Translations under genes and position numbers: made by a program | The notes under the pieces: model-generated | Seen by the model: the letters and a program-made list of their open reading frames with translations, nothing else | What the model was told of the DNA's origin: nothing | Databases searched by the model: none | DNA from: an uncultured Collinsella sp. | Lineage (GTDB): Bacteria; Actinomycetota; Coriobacteriia; Coriobacteriales; Coriobacteriaceae | Assembly: GCA_937950325.1 (NCBI GenBank) | Contig: CALFDJ010000038.1 | Coordinates: 84,142 to 148,141, forward strand | DNA: 64,000 nt | Direction of reading: 5' to 3' | Shown here: positions 42,811 through 51,071 of the stretch, piece after piece | Position numbering within the stretch: the stretch's first letter is position 1 | Layout of the letters: each line of letters begins with the position of its first letter

Positions 42811-43036
42811 AGGCGTTCTGTACGGGGTGGGCCGCGCAATCGGCTGGCCGGGGACGAAGGTGGTCATGAAGGCGCGCCGCTCGCTTGCGGACACGAAGCG
42901 CTTCCTTTGCGAGGAGGGTGCCTTCGACGGTGCCGAGCTTGTAGAGGACTGTGGGCTTCCGGGCGAGCGCGTGTACCGCTCGCTCGACGATGTGCCCGAT
43001 CGGGGCAGCTACTTCTCGACGATGGTGGTGCGCTAG
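42803..43036 (+). pseudogene. cbiL: Internally deleted cbiL (precorrin-2 C20-methyltransferase) remnant
   Basis: The 77-residue frame is made of the two ends of CbiL joined together. MSKGVLYGVG is the usual N-terminus. From TKVVMKARRSLADTKRFL through GLPGERVYRSLDDV to GSYFSTMVVR it matches the last 65 or so residues of CbiL (VLMK..., LPGE..., PYFSTILV in Salmonella). About 150 central residues, including most of the SAM and substrate pockets, are missing, with no frameshift. ATGAGTAA overlap with cbiD and the TAG-ATG junction with cbiG are kept, so the frame is probably still translated. It cannot be an active methyltransferase. Confidence 0.8.
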
Positions 43037-44170
43037 ATGAGGGTTTCCTGCATAGCGTTCACTGAGAGGGGGTATGCGTTGGCGGTGCGCACCGCACACG
43101 CGCTTTCCGATTGCGCGCAGACAGGTGAAGACGACCCTGGCTGGGACGTTTCCGTTTCGCGCGGGTTCGGCGAGGGGAAGGCCGACCTGCGCGCATGGAC
43201 GGCGCTCGCGTGGGAAGCGTCGGACGCGCTTCTGTTCGTGGGCGCGGCGGGCATCGCCGTGCGGGCGATCGCGCCGCATGTCGCCTCGAAGGCAAACGAT
43301 CCCGCGGTTGTGGCGATCGACGAGGCGGGGCGCTTTGCCGTCCCGCTTTTGTCGGGGCATTTGGGCGGTGCGAACGAGCTTGCGCAAACTGTGGCACGCG
43401 CGGCAGGGGCCATCCCCGTCATCACCACGGCGACCGACGTCCGCGGCGTGTGGGCGGTGGATACGTGGGCGCGCTGTGCGGGGCTCGCCGTTTCGAATCC
43501 CGAGGCCATCAAGCGAGTGTCGGCGCGGCTGCTTTCGGGCGGGCGCGTGGCGCTCTATTCCGACATGCCGATTTCGGGACAGCCGCCTGAGGGGGTTGAC
43601 ATTGCGTCCGACCGCGCTCGGGCCGATATCGTCGTGTCGCCGTTCGCTGGCGCGAATGCAGGTGCGTCCGTTCGTGCGGCGGAGACAACGGGCGAGGTCG
43701 TGCCCGCCGGTGAGACGGGGAAGCCGGCGGGCGTGCGGGCGCAGGCGCCTGCGCCCGAGCCGCTTCGCCTTGTCGTGCCCTGCATCGTTGCGGGCATAGG
43801 ATGCCGTCGCGGTGCGTGCGCCGAAGCGATCGAGGAGGCGTTTCTTCTCGCGTGCGGGCAGGTGGGTATCTCGCCTTCGGCCGTGCGCGAGGCGGCGACG
43901 ATCGACGTGAAGGCGCACGAGGAGGGTCTGCTCGCCTTCTGCTGCGCGCGCAATATCCCGCTTGCGACGTATTCCGCAGAGGAGTTGTCGCAGGTCGAAG
44001 GCAGCGTTTCGCCATCTGATTTCGTGCGCGCGACGGTGGGGGTCGACAACGTGTGCGAGCGGGCAGCGCTCGCGGAGGGGGGCAAACTTATCTTCCCGAA
44101 GCTCGCTCACGGCGGCGTGACCGTCGCGTTTTCCAAGGTAACTATTAAACTTTCGTTTAAGGAGCGGTGA
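43037..44170 (+). CDS. cbiG: Cobalt-precorrin-5A hydrolase
   Basis: CbiG opens the delta-lactone ring and releases acetaldehyde. The 377-residue protein has the N-terminal domain (VGAAGIAVRAIAPHV), the central LLSGHLGGANELAQ and the C-terminal domain (VAGIGCRRGACAEAIEEAF ... TYSAEELSQVEGSVSPSDFV). A low-complexity Ala/Gly/Pro insertion of about 45 residues separates the middle and C-terminal domains. The ATG follows the previous stop directly, and the end overlaps cbiH by one base. Confidence 0.92.
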   Translation: MRVSCIAFTERGYALAVRTAHALSDCAQTGEDDPGWDVSVSRGFGEGKADLRAWTALAWEASDALLFVGAAGIAVRAIAPHVASKANDPAVVAIDEAGRFAVPLLSGHLGGANELAQTVARAAGAIPVITTATDVRGVWAVDTWARCAGLAVSNPEAIKRVSARLLSGGRVALYSDMPISGQPPEGVDIASDRARADIVVSPFAGANAGASVRAAETTGEVVPAGETGKPAGVRAQAPAPEPLRLVVPCIVAGIGCRRGACAEAIEEAFLLACGQVGISPSAVREAATIDVKAHEEGLLAFCCARNIPLATYSAEELSQVEGSVSPSDFVRATVGVDNVCERAALAEGGKLIFPKLAHGGVTVAFSKVTIKLSFKER

Positions 44171-44913
44171 TGGGAAAGCTCTTCGTGGTGGGAATCGGCC
44201 CGGGCGGCCCCGACGGCATGACGATTGCGGCTCGGCGTGCGCTCGAGGCGTCCGACGTCGTTGTGGGTTACACGAAATACGTGGAGCTCGCGCTCGCCGC
44301 CGTGCCCGACGCGGCGCATCTCGCGACGCCGATGATGCACGAGGTCGAACGGTGCCGCCTTGCGCTTTCGCGCGCGCAGAGTGGAGAAGCCGTGGCGCTC
44401 GTGTGCAGCGGCGACGCGGGCGTGTACGGCATGGCGAGCCCCGTGCTGGAGCTTGCGGAGGACTACCCCGATGTAGACGTGGAAGTTATCGCCGGGGCCA
44501 CCGCGGCTCAGAGCGGGTCGGCGGTGCTCGGCGCCCCGCTTGCCCACGACTTCGCGGTCGTGTCGCTCTCCGACCTGCTCACGCCATGGGAGGTCATCGA
44601 GCGCAGGCTCGCCGCCGTGGCGAGCGCCGACTTCTGCATCTGTTTGTACAACCCGCGCAGCAGAAAGCGCGCCGACAGGCTCTCACGCGCGGCGAAGATT
44701 ATGCTCGAATGGAAGGCCCCCGACACGCTCTGCGGCTGGGTACGCAACATCGGGCGCGAGGGGCAGCAGTCGGGCATGTGCAGGCTCTCCGAGCTGGGGG
44801 AGATCGACGCCGACATGTTCACCACCGTGTTCGTCGGCAACGCGGACACGAAGCTCGTAGGCGGCCGTATGGTCACGCCGCGCGGGTATCGGGAGATTCC
44901 ATGCGAAAGGTAA
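44170..44913 (+). CDS. cbiH: Cobalt-precorrin-3B C17-methyltransferase
   Basis: CbiH carries out ring contraction and C-17 methylation. The 247-residue protein opens LFVVGIGPGGPDGMTIAARR and has LVCSGDAGVYGMASPVLEL, VIAGATAAQSGSAVLGAPL and the asparagine-rich CLYNPRSRKRADRL, diagnostic for this methyltransferase. The ATG at 44170 overlaps the cbiG stop; a GTG three bases earlier is possible. It overlaps cbiET by 13 bases. Confidence 0.94.
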   Translation: MGKLFVVGIGPGGPDGMTIAARRALEASDVVVGYTKYVELALAAVPDAAHLATPMMHEVERCRLALSRAQSGEAVALVCSGDAGVYGMASPVLELAEDYPDVDVEVIAGATAAQSGSAVLGAPLAHDFAVVSLSDLLTPWEVIERRLAAVASADFCICLYNPRSRKRADRLSRAAKIMLEWKAPDTLCGWVRNIGREGQQSGMCRLSELGEIDADMFTTVFVGNADTKLVGGRMVTPRGYREIPCER

Positions 44914-46250
44914 CGATCATCGGGGCGGGGCCCGGAAACCCCGACTTGCTCTCGCGCGCGGCGCTCGACGCGATCGACATCGCCGACGTGGTCATCGGCG
45001 CTCATCGCGCGCTTGCCGGCATCGACGTGCCGCCCGACGTGGTGAGATGCGAGCTCGTGAAGACGGCGGACATCGTCGCCGCGCTCACCGATGCGGCGTC
45101 GTGGCAGCGCGTCGTGGTCGTGATGACGGGCGATGTGGGGCTGTTCAGCGGCGCGCGCCGCCTGGTGGAGGCGCTCTCCGGCGACGCGCAGGTGGACGTG
45201 CGCGTCATTCCCGGCATAAGCTCAGCGTCGTATCTCGCCGCGCGCCTCGCGCGTCCATGGCAGGATTGGCGCTTCGCGAGCGCTCACGGCGTGGCGTGCG
45301 ACATCGTGGCCGAGGCCGAGCGCGCAGGTGAGCTCTTCCTCGTCACGTCGGGCGGGGAAGATCCCTCGCGGCTTTCGGGCGAGCTTGTGCAGGCGGGCTT
45401 CGGGGACGCGTGCGTGACGGTGGCCGAGCGCCTGTCGTACCCCGACGAGCGCATCACCTGCGCGACCGCAAGTGAAATCACAGGTCAGACGTTCGACGAC
45501 TTGAACGTGATGCTTATCGATTTCGCAGGCGGCGCCGGGTCGCCTGCGGGCTCTAGCGCAGCCTCCGAGGTGCCGGCCGGCGTGTCTGCGCCCGCGGCGG
45601 CTTCTTCCGCGGCGGACTCTGCGGGCGCATCCCGCGCCGCGAGTTCCCGCTGGCCGTACGCTTCCTCGGGCATTCCCGACGAGCTCTTCATCCGCGGCGA
45701 CGTTCCCATGACCAAGCAGGAGGTGCGCGCCGTCGCGCTCGCGAAGCTGCGCCTTACCGCGACCGACACCGTGTGGGACGTCGGCGCCGGCACGGGGAGC
45801 GTGTCGATCGAGGCGGCGCTCGTCGCGCGAGCGGGGTCGGTATGGGCGGTCGAGCGCAACGCGGCCGGCGTGCGGCTCATCCGAGAGAACGCGGATGCAT
45901 TCGGGTGCGGCAACGTGCATGCGGTCCCCGGTGTCGCCCCCGAAGCGCTCGCGATACTGCCCGTCCCCGACGCCGTGTTCGTCGGCGGGAGCGCGGGCGA
46001 GCTTCCCTCCATCGTGGAGGTGGCGCTCGAGAAGAACTCGCAGGTTCGCCTGTGCGTGCCATGCGTCACCGTTGAGACGCTCACCGAGGCGTGCGCGCTC
46101 CTCACGAGTTCGCGCTTTAAGGGGTTCGAGGCTTGCCAGGTGTCGGCCGCCCGCGCCGAGGCTGTAGGCTCGCACCATCTTATGAAGGCGCAAAACCCCG
46201 TGTTCCTCGTCAGCGCGCGTGGTGCAGGTGGGGAAGGCGGCGCCCGGTGA
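44901..46250 (+). CDS. cbiET: Fused CbiE-CbiT: precorrin-6/7 C5,15-methyltransferase and C12-decarboxylase
   Basis: This 449-residue protein joins the two late ring-modifying activities, like CobL of the aerobic path. Residues 1-205 are CbiE (VTIIGAGPGNPDLLSRAA, VVVVMTGDVGLFSG, FLVTSGGEDPSRL). A linker of about 50 residues rich in Ala, Ser and Pro follows. Residues about 255-440 are CbiT (DELFIRGDVPMTKQEVRAVA, DVGAGTGSVSIEAAL, PVPDAVFVGGSAGEL). The GTGA overlap couples it to cbiA. Confidence 0.93.
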   Translation: MRKVTIIGAGPGNPDLLSRAALDAIDIADVVIGAHRALAGIDVPPDVVRCELVKTADIVAALTDAASWQRVVVVMTGDVGLFSGARRLVEALSGDAQVDVRVIPGISSASYLAARLARPWQDWRFASAHGVACDIVAEAERAGELFLVTSGGEDPSRLSGELVQAGFGDACVTVAERLSYPDERITCATASEITGQTFDDLNVMLIDFAGGAGSPAGSSAASEVPAGVSAPAAASSAADSAGASRAASSRWPYASSGIPDELFIRGDVPMTKQEVRAVALAKLRLTATDTVWDVGAGTGSVSIEAALVARAGSVWAVERNAAGVRLIRENADAFGCGNVHAVPGVAPEALAILPVPDAVFVGGSAGELPSIVEVALEKNSQVRLCVPCVTVETLTEACALLTSSRFKGFEACQVSAARAEAVGSHHLMKAQNPVFLVSARGAGGEGGAR

Positions 46251-47629
46251 GCACGACCATCCCGCGCTTCATGGTCGCTGCGCCCTCGAGCGGGAGCGGC
46301 AAGACGGTCGTTACGTGCGCGCTCCTGCGCGCGCTCGCGCGCCGCGGCCTTGCATGCGCGGCCTTCAAATGCGGCCCCGACTACATTGATCCGCTCTTTC
46401 ATCGTCGCGTCGTGGGCGCGCGCTCGGGCAACTTAGACGGCTTCTTCACCGACGCCCCGACGCTGCGCGCCCTGCTCGCACGCGGCGCCGCGGGCGCGGA
46501 TGTCGCGGTGCTCGAGGGGGTCATGGGCTTCTACGACGGCATGGCGCCCGGCGTGGCCGATGCGAGCAGCTACCAGGTTGCGCGCGACACGGAAACGCCG
46601 GTCGTTTTAGTGGTGAACGGGCGCGGGGCGTCTTTATCGCTCGCCGCCGTAATTCGCGGCATCGCCGAGTTCCTGCCTTGTGCGAACGTGCGCGGCGTCG
46701 TGCTGAACAAGACGAGCGCCGCTGCCTGCGCCTATGCGGCGCCTGCGATCGAGAAGCACACGGGCGTCGCGGTTTTGGGGAATATCCCCGCTGACGAGGC
46801 GTTCTCGCTCGAAAGCCGGCATCTGGGGCTTGTGACCGCCGACGAGGTGGAGCAGCTCTCCGCGCGCATCGACAAGATGGCCGAGCTGGTGGAAAAGAGC
46901 GTCGACGTCGACCGCTTGCTCGAAATAGCGGCGACGGCACCCGATATCTGCGAGGAACCTTACCGGTTGGAGCCGATCGCGGGAGCGCGGCCCATCGTCG
47001 CCGTCGCGCGTGACGAGGCGTTCTCGTTCTACTACGAGGAGAACCTGCGCGCGCTCGAGGACCTGGGTTGCGAGCTGGCCTTTTTCAGCCCCTTGTGTGA
47101 TAGCGAGTTGCCGCGGGGGGCAAGCGCCCTCTATCTGGGAGGCGGCTACCCGGAGCTCCATGTGCGGCAGCTCTCCGAGAACGCGCCGATGCGCGAGGCG
47201 GTGCGGCGCGCGGTGGAATCCGGCATGCCGACGGTCGCCGAATGCGGTGGGTTTCTGTACCTGCAGCGCGAAATCGCCGATAGCGAGGGGCGGCGCTGGC
47301 CTGTTGCGGGCGCCCTTGAGGGCGCAAGCGAGAACGGGGGAAGGCTGTCCCATTTCGGGTACGTGGATCTCACTTCCCAACGCGACGGGCTCTACGGGCC
47401 GCGCGGCACACGCATCCGCGCGCACGAGTTCCACTACTGGCAGTCCACCTGCCCGGGCGGCGACTTCTGGGCGCAGAAGCCCCGGCGCGACAAGGGCTGG
47501 CCGTGCATGACGACCACCCCGTCCCTGGTTGCGGGCTTCCCGCATGTGTACTATCCTGCGAACCCCGACGTTGCGCGCGCGTTCGCGTCTGCCGCAGCGT
47601 CGTTCGCAGAGAGGAGACGGCATGGCTGA
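46247..47629 (+). CDS. cbiA: Cobyrinic acid a,c-diamide synthase
   Basis: CbiA amidates the a and c side chains using glutamine and ATP. The 460-residue protein has a P-loop (VAAPSSGSGKTVVTCALLRA), FKCGPDYIDPLFH, EGVMGFYDG and a class I glutamine-amidotransferase domain whose nucleophile cysteine lies in AECGGFLYLQ. The start is a GTG at 46247 overlapping cbiET; GGAAGG precedes it. The end overlaps cobT by eight bases. Confidence 0.93.
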   Translation: MSTTIPRFMVAAPSSGSGKTVVTCALLRALARRGLACAAFKCGPDYIDPLFHRRVVGARSGNLDGFFTDAPTLRALLARGAAGADVAVLEGVMGFYDGMAPGVADASSYQVARDTETPVVLVVNGRGASLSLAAVIRGIAEFLPCANVRGVVLNKTSAAACAYAAPAIEKHTGVAVLGNIPADEAFSLESRHLGLVTADEVEQLSARIDKMAELVEKSVDVDRLLEIAATAPDICEEPYRLEPIAGARPIVAVARDEAFSFYYEENLRALEDLGCELAFFSPLCDSELPRGASALYLGGGYPELHVRQLSENAPMREAVRRAVESGMPTVAECGGFLYLQREIADSEGRRWPVAGALEGASENGGRLSHFGYVDLTSQRDGLYGPRGTRIRAHEFHYWQSTCPGGDFWAQKPRRDKGWPCMTTTPSLVAGFPHVYYPANPDVARAFASAAASFAERRRHG

Positions 47630-48764
47630 AGCAACCGAAACCGCGCTGGCCTGCATCCGCGAGGAAGTCGAGCGCGCGTTCTCGTCGGCGCCGGGCGCCG
47701 TGCTCGAAGCCGCGCTCTCCCGGATCGCGCCCGCAGACGAGTGCGCCCGCGCCGCCGCGTATGCCGCGTGGGACTCCATCGCGCACCCCTTGGGGGGATT
47801 GGGCGACTTTGAAGACGCCGTCGCGTGCATCGCCGCAGCTCAGGGGAGCGCCGAGGTGGCCGAGTTTCCCCGTGCGCTCGCGGTATTCTTCTCCGACAAC
47901 GGGGTCGTTGCCGAAGGCGTGTCGCAAAGCGGGCAAGACGTGACGCGAGCCGTCGCGCGCAACATGTGCGAGGGGGCCACGAGCGCCTGCCGCATGGCGG
48001 CGTTCGCGGGTGCCGAGGTCGTGCCCGTCGACGTGGGTATGGCCCGGGGCATAGAAGACGCGCGCATGGTACGCGCGAACGTGCGGCGGGGGAGCGGCAA
48101 CATCGCGCACGGCTCCGCCATGTCTCGCGATGGGGCCGTGCGCGCGATCGAGGTCGGAATCGCCGTCGCGTGCGGGCTTGCGCGCGCCGGCGTGCGCCTT
48201 CTCGCCGCGGGCGAGATGGGCATCGGCAACACGACCACCTCGGCGGCGGTGGCTGCAGTGCTCATCCGGGCGGACGCGCGGAGCCTCGTCGGGCGCGGCG
48301 CGGGGCTCTCGGACGCCTCGCTCGCGCGCAAGCGCGACGTGGTCGAGCGCGCTATCGACGCGAACTCGCCCGATCCCGCCGACCCGATCGACGTACTCTC
48401 GAAGGTGGGTGGCTTCGACATCGCGGCGATGTGCGGCTTCTACCTGGGGGCCGCGGCCTCGAAGGCGCCGGCGCTCCTCGACGGGGTCATATCCTGCACG
48501 GCGGCCCTGTGCGCGGCGCGCCTGTGCCCCAACGCCTTGGGCTACCTCGTGGGCACCCACGCATCAAGCGAACCCGCAAGCCAGGAGCTCCTTCGCGAGC
48601 TCGGCATAAAGGCACCCCTCGACGCAGGCATGCACTTGGGCGAGGGCGCGGGCGCCATGGCGTATCTGCCCCTTCTGGATTCGGCGCTGCGCGTGTACCG
48701 GGATGGGAAGACGTTCACGGCGACTGGCATGGCTGCTTACGAGCATTTCGAGGCCGGGAAATGA
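47622..48764 (+). CDS. cobT: Nicotinate-nucleotide-dimethylbenzimidazole phosphoribosyltransferase
   Basis: CobT activates the lower-ligand base by making its alpha-ribotide. The 380-residue protein has the family marks FFSDNGVVAEGVSQSGQDVT, VGMARGIEDARM, AAGEMGIGNTTTSAAVAAVL and the C-terminal MHLGEGAGAMAYLPLLDSAL with the catalytic glutamate. GAGGAG precedes the ATG at 47622. No genes for making the base (bza) are nearby, so the lower ligand is probably taken from outside or made elsewhere. Confidence 0.93.
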   Translation: MAEATETALACIREEVERAFSSAPGAVLEAALSRIAPADECARAAAYAAWDSIAHPLGGLGDFEDAVACIAAAQGSAEVAEFPRALAVFFSDNGVVAEGVSQSGQDVTRAVARNMCEGATSACRMAAFAGAEVVPVDVGMARGIEDARMVRANVRRGSGNIAHGSAMSRDGAVRAIEVGIAVACGLARAGVRLLAAGEMGIGNTTTSAAVAAVLIRADARSLVGRGAGLSDASLARKRDVVERAIDANSPDPADPIDVLSKVGGFDIAAMCGFYLGAAASKAPALLDGVISCTAALCAARLCPNALGYLVGTHASSEPASQELLRELGIKAPLDAGMHLGEGAGAMAYLPLLDSALRVYRDGKTFTATGMAAYEHFEAGK

Positions 48765-49309
48765 CGGTGACGCTCGTCATCGGCGCCGCCGCGAGCGGCA
48801 AGAGCGCCTACGCCGAGTCCCTGTGCCTCGGGCACGACGGCCCCCGCGTTTACCTGGCAACGATGGAGCCCTTCGGGGAAGAGGGCGCCCGCCGCATCGC
48901 GCGCCATCGGGCGCTGCGCGAGGGCAAGGGGTTTTCCACCCTCGAGCGCACGCGTGACGTGGGCGCCGCAGTGCCCGGGCTTCCGCGCGGCTGCACGCTT
49001 CTTTTGGAGGACGTGGGCAACCTGGTTGCGAACGAGCTCTTCCCGGAAGGCGGCTTGCCCCCACGTGACCCCGACGCTGCGGCGCGCGAGGTGCTCGGAG
49101 GCATCGAACGGCTCGCTCAGGCCGCTGTGCATACGGTGGTGGTCACCGTCGACGTGTTCGCCGATGGGATGCGCTACGATGAGGGGACCGAGGCATGGAG
49201 GCGCGCGCTCGCGCGCGTGAACGAGGGCGTGACGGCGATGGCCGACCGCGCAGTCGAAGTGGTATGCGGGATTCCCGTGTGGATGAAAGGCGAAGGACCT
49301 ACAAGGTGA
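48761..49309 (+). CDS. cobU: Adenosylcobinamide kinase / cobinamide-phosphate guanylyltransferase
   Basis: CobU phosphorylates adenosylcobinamide and then attaches GMP. The 182-residue protein has the P-loop LVIGAAASGKSAYAESL, YLATMEPFGEEGARRIARHR with the guanylylated histidine region, and LLLEDVGNLVANELF. It overlaps cobT and cobS by four bases each (ATGA, GTGA). It is one of two CobU-like P-loop domains in this operon and by its full set of motifs the likely functional one. Confidence 0.87.
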   Translation: MTVTLVIGAAASGKSAYAESLCLGHDGPRVYLATMEPFGEEGARRIARHRALREGKGFSTLERTRDVGAAVPGLPRGCTLLLEDVGNLVANELFPEGGLPPRDPDAAAREVLGGIERLAQAAVHTVVVTVDVFADGMRYDEGTEAWRRALARVNEGVTAMADRAVEVVCGIPVWMKGEGPTR

Positions 49310-50073
49310 AGATAGCAGAGGCAATCGGCGCGGCGTTCGGAACGTTCTCGCGCATCCCCGTCCCGAAATCGGCCTGGACCGATTTCGGGTCAACCCATGC
49401 GCTTGCCGCGTTTCCCCTGGTGGGCCTTGCGGAAGGCTTCCTCATGACGGCGTGGGGGTACGTGGCTAACCTGCTTGTCGTGCCCGCGACCATCGTCGCG
49501 GCCGTGCTCGTGGCGCTGCCTGTGGTGGTGACGGGTGGCATCCACCTAGACGGGCTCTGCGACACCTCCGATGCGCTTGCAAGTTGGGCCCCGCGCGAGC
49601 GAAAGCTCGAGATCATGCACGACCCGCGGGCGGGCGCCTTCGGGGTCATCGGTGTTGTCGTGTACCTTATTCTGCAGTTTTCCCTGTTCACCGCGCTGCC
49701 GCTTACGGCGGGGGCGTTCCTCGCGCTTCTGTGCTCGCTCGTGTTCTCCCGCGCGCTTTCGGGGCTCGCCGTTGAATGCTGGCCTGCCGCGCGGGCGGAC
49801 GGCATGGCCGCGGGGCTCTCGCCTGCGAAGAAGCGCGCGGCGATCGTCGTGCCGCTTTGCGCTTTCGCTACGGCTTCGGCTGCAGGGATGGTCGCGTGCG
49901 CTCGGGCCGTCGGCGCCCTTATGGCGGTGGCGGGGCTTTTGGCGCTCGCGTGGTACCGCCATGTTGCCCTGTCCCGCTTCGGCGGGGTGACGGGGGATTT
50001 GGCCGGATGGTTTCTGCAATGGGCCGAGCTCGCGATGCTTGCTATGCTGGTGGCGGGGGGCATGCTCCTATGA
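49306..50073 (+). CDS. cobS: Adenosylcobinamide-GDP ribazoletransferase (cobalamin synthase)
   Basis: CobS joins the nucleotide loop to adenosylcobinamide-GDP in the membrane. The 255-residue protein has several hydrophobic helices and the catalytic/metal motif TGGIHLDGLCDTSDALAS, then KLEIMHDPRAGAFGVIG and RFGGVTGDLAGWFLQ. The start is a GTG at 49306 within an overlap; the next gene also overlaps (ATGA). Confidence 0.93.
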   Translation: MKIAEAIGAAFGTFSRIPVPKSAWTDFGSTHALAAFPLVGLAEGFLMTAWGYVANLLVVPATIVAAVLVALPVVVTGGIHLDGLCDTSDALASWAPRERKLEIMHDPRAGAFGVIGVVVYLILQFSLFTALPLTAGAFLALLCSLVFSRALSGLAVECWPAARADGMAAGLSPAKKRAAIVVPLCAFATASAAGMVACARAVGALMAVAGLLALAWYRHVALSRFGGVTGDLAGWFLQWAELAMLAMLVAGGMLL

Positions 50074-51071
50074 TGCTCGTGGTAGGTGGCGCGCATTCGG
50101 GGAAGAGGACCTTCGTGCGCGAAAAGCTCGGGTTCGCGGCGGACGATTTCGTCGACGCGGCGCAGCTTGCGGAGGGCGGCGTTTCCGCGGCTTTTGCCGG
50201 CCGCGTCGCGTACCATGCTGAGGAACTCGTACGCGCGCTCGACGCTGACCGGGCGCTCGAGCGGCTGATCGGCTTCGACGCAGTGATTCTGTCCTTGGTC
50301 GGCTCGGGGGTCGTCCCTATGCATGCGGAAGACGCCCAATGGCGCGAGCGCGCGGGGCGCCTGGGATGCGCGCTCGCTGCGCGCGCCGACGTCGTCGTGC
50401 GCATGACGTGCGGGATTCCCCAGGTCATCAAAGGAAACCTTGCCGATGCTCCTCGAGGGACGCAGGGCGCGGGCGCGCCTTTGGAGGTCGTCTTCGTGCG
50501 CCATGGTGCCACGGCGGGCACGGAAGACCATCGCTACAGCGGGGCGGGCACCGACGAGCCCCTGTCGAGCGCGGGCGAGCGCGCTTTGCGCGACCTCGCG
50601 TGCGATCGTGACGTGTTCCGTGTTATCACGAGCGGCATGGCCCGCACCGACCAGACGGCGCGCATCCTCTTCCCGAACGCGGAGCTTATGGCGTGCCCCG
50701 GTCTGCGCGAGATGGATTTCGGTGACTTCGAGGGGCGAAGCGCCGCCGAGCTTAAAGAGGATGTGCGCTACCGCGCCTGGGTAGACTCCTGGTGCGAGAC
50801 GCGCTGCCCGCATGGCGAGGGCAAGAGCGATTTCACCCGCCGCGTCGTCGCGGCGTTTCGGGAGGCGTGCGAATCGGAGCGCGCCCAGGGGAGTGGGCGC
50901 GCCGTCTTCGTCGTTCACGCGGGTACCGTGAAAGCGCTGCTCTCCGAGCTAGCTGTCCCGAAAATGGGATATTTCGACGTGCATACCGAGCCGGGCGGCG
51001 CATGGGCCGCCACCTGGGATGGGCGCTGCCTTCGCGACGTTCGCCCCGCTTCGGGGGGCGATGCCCGGTGA
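50070..51071 (+). CDS. cobC: Fusion of a CobU-like P-loop domain with CobC (alpha-ribazole phosphatase)
   Basis: The first 150 or so residues look like a shortened CobU: MMLVVGGAHSGKRTFVREKL, then the CobU-type ending RMTCGIPQVIKGN. The lower-ligand phosphatase domain follows (about 165-333), a phosphoglycerate-mutase fold with VVFVRHGATAGTEDHRYSG holding the catalytic histidine, LREMDFGDFEGRSAAEL and VVHAGTVKALL. CobC removes phosphate from alpha-ribazole 5'-phosphate. The first domain lacks the ATMEPxxxExxxRxxxHR segment of true CobU, so its activity is doubtful. It overlaps both neighbours. Confidence 0.85.
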   Translation: MMLVVGGAHSGKRTFVREKLGFAADDFVDAAQLAEGGVSAAFAGRVAYHAEELVRALDADRALERLIGFDAVILSLVGSGVVPMHAEDAQWRERAGRLGCALAARADVVVRMTCGIPQVIKGNLADAPRGTQGAGAPLEVVFVRHGATAGTEDHRYSGAGTDEPLSSAGERALRDLACDRDVFRVITSGMARTDQTARILFPNAELMACPGLREMDFGDFEGRSAAELKEDVRYRAWVDSWCETRCPHGEGKSDFTRRVVAAFREACESERAQGSGRAVFVVHAGTVKALLSELAVPKMGYFDVHTEPGGAWAATWDGRCLRDVRPASGGDAR

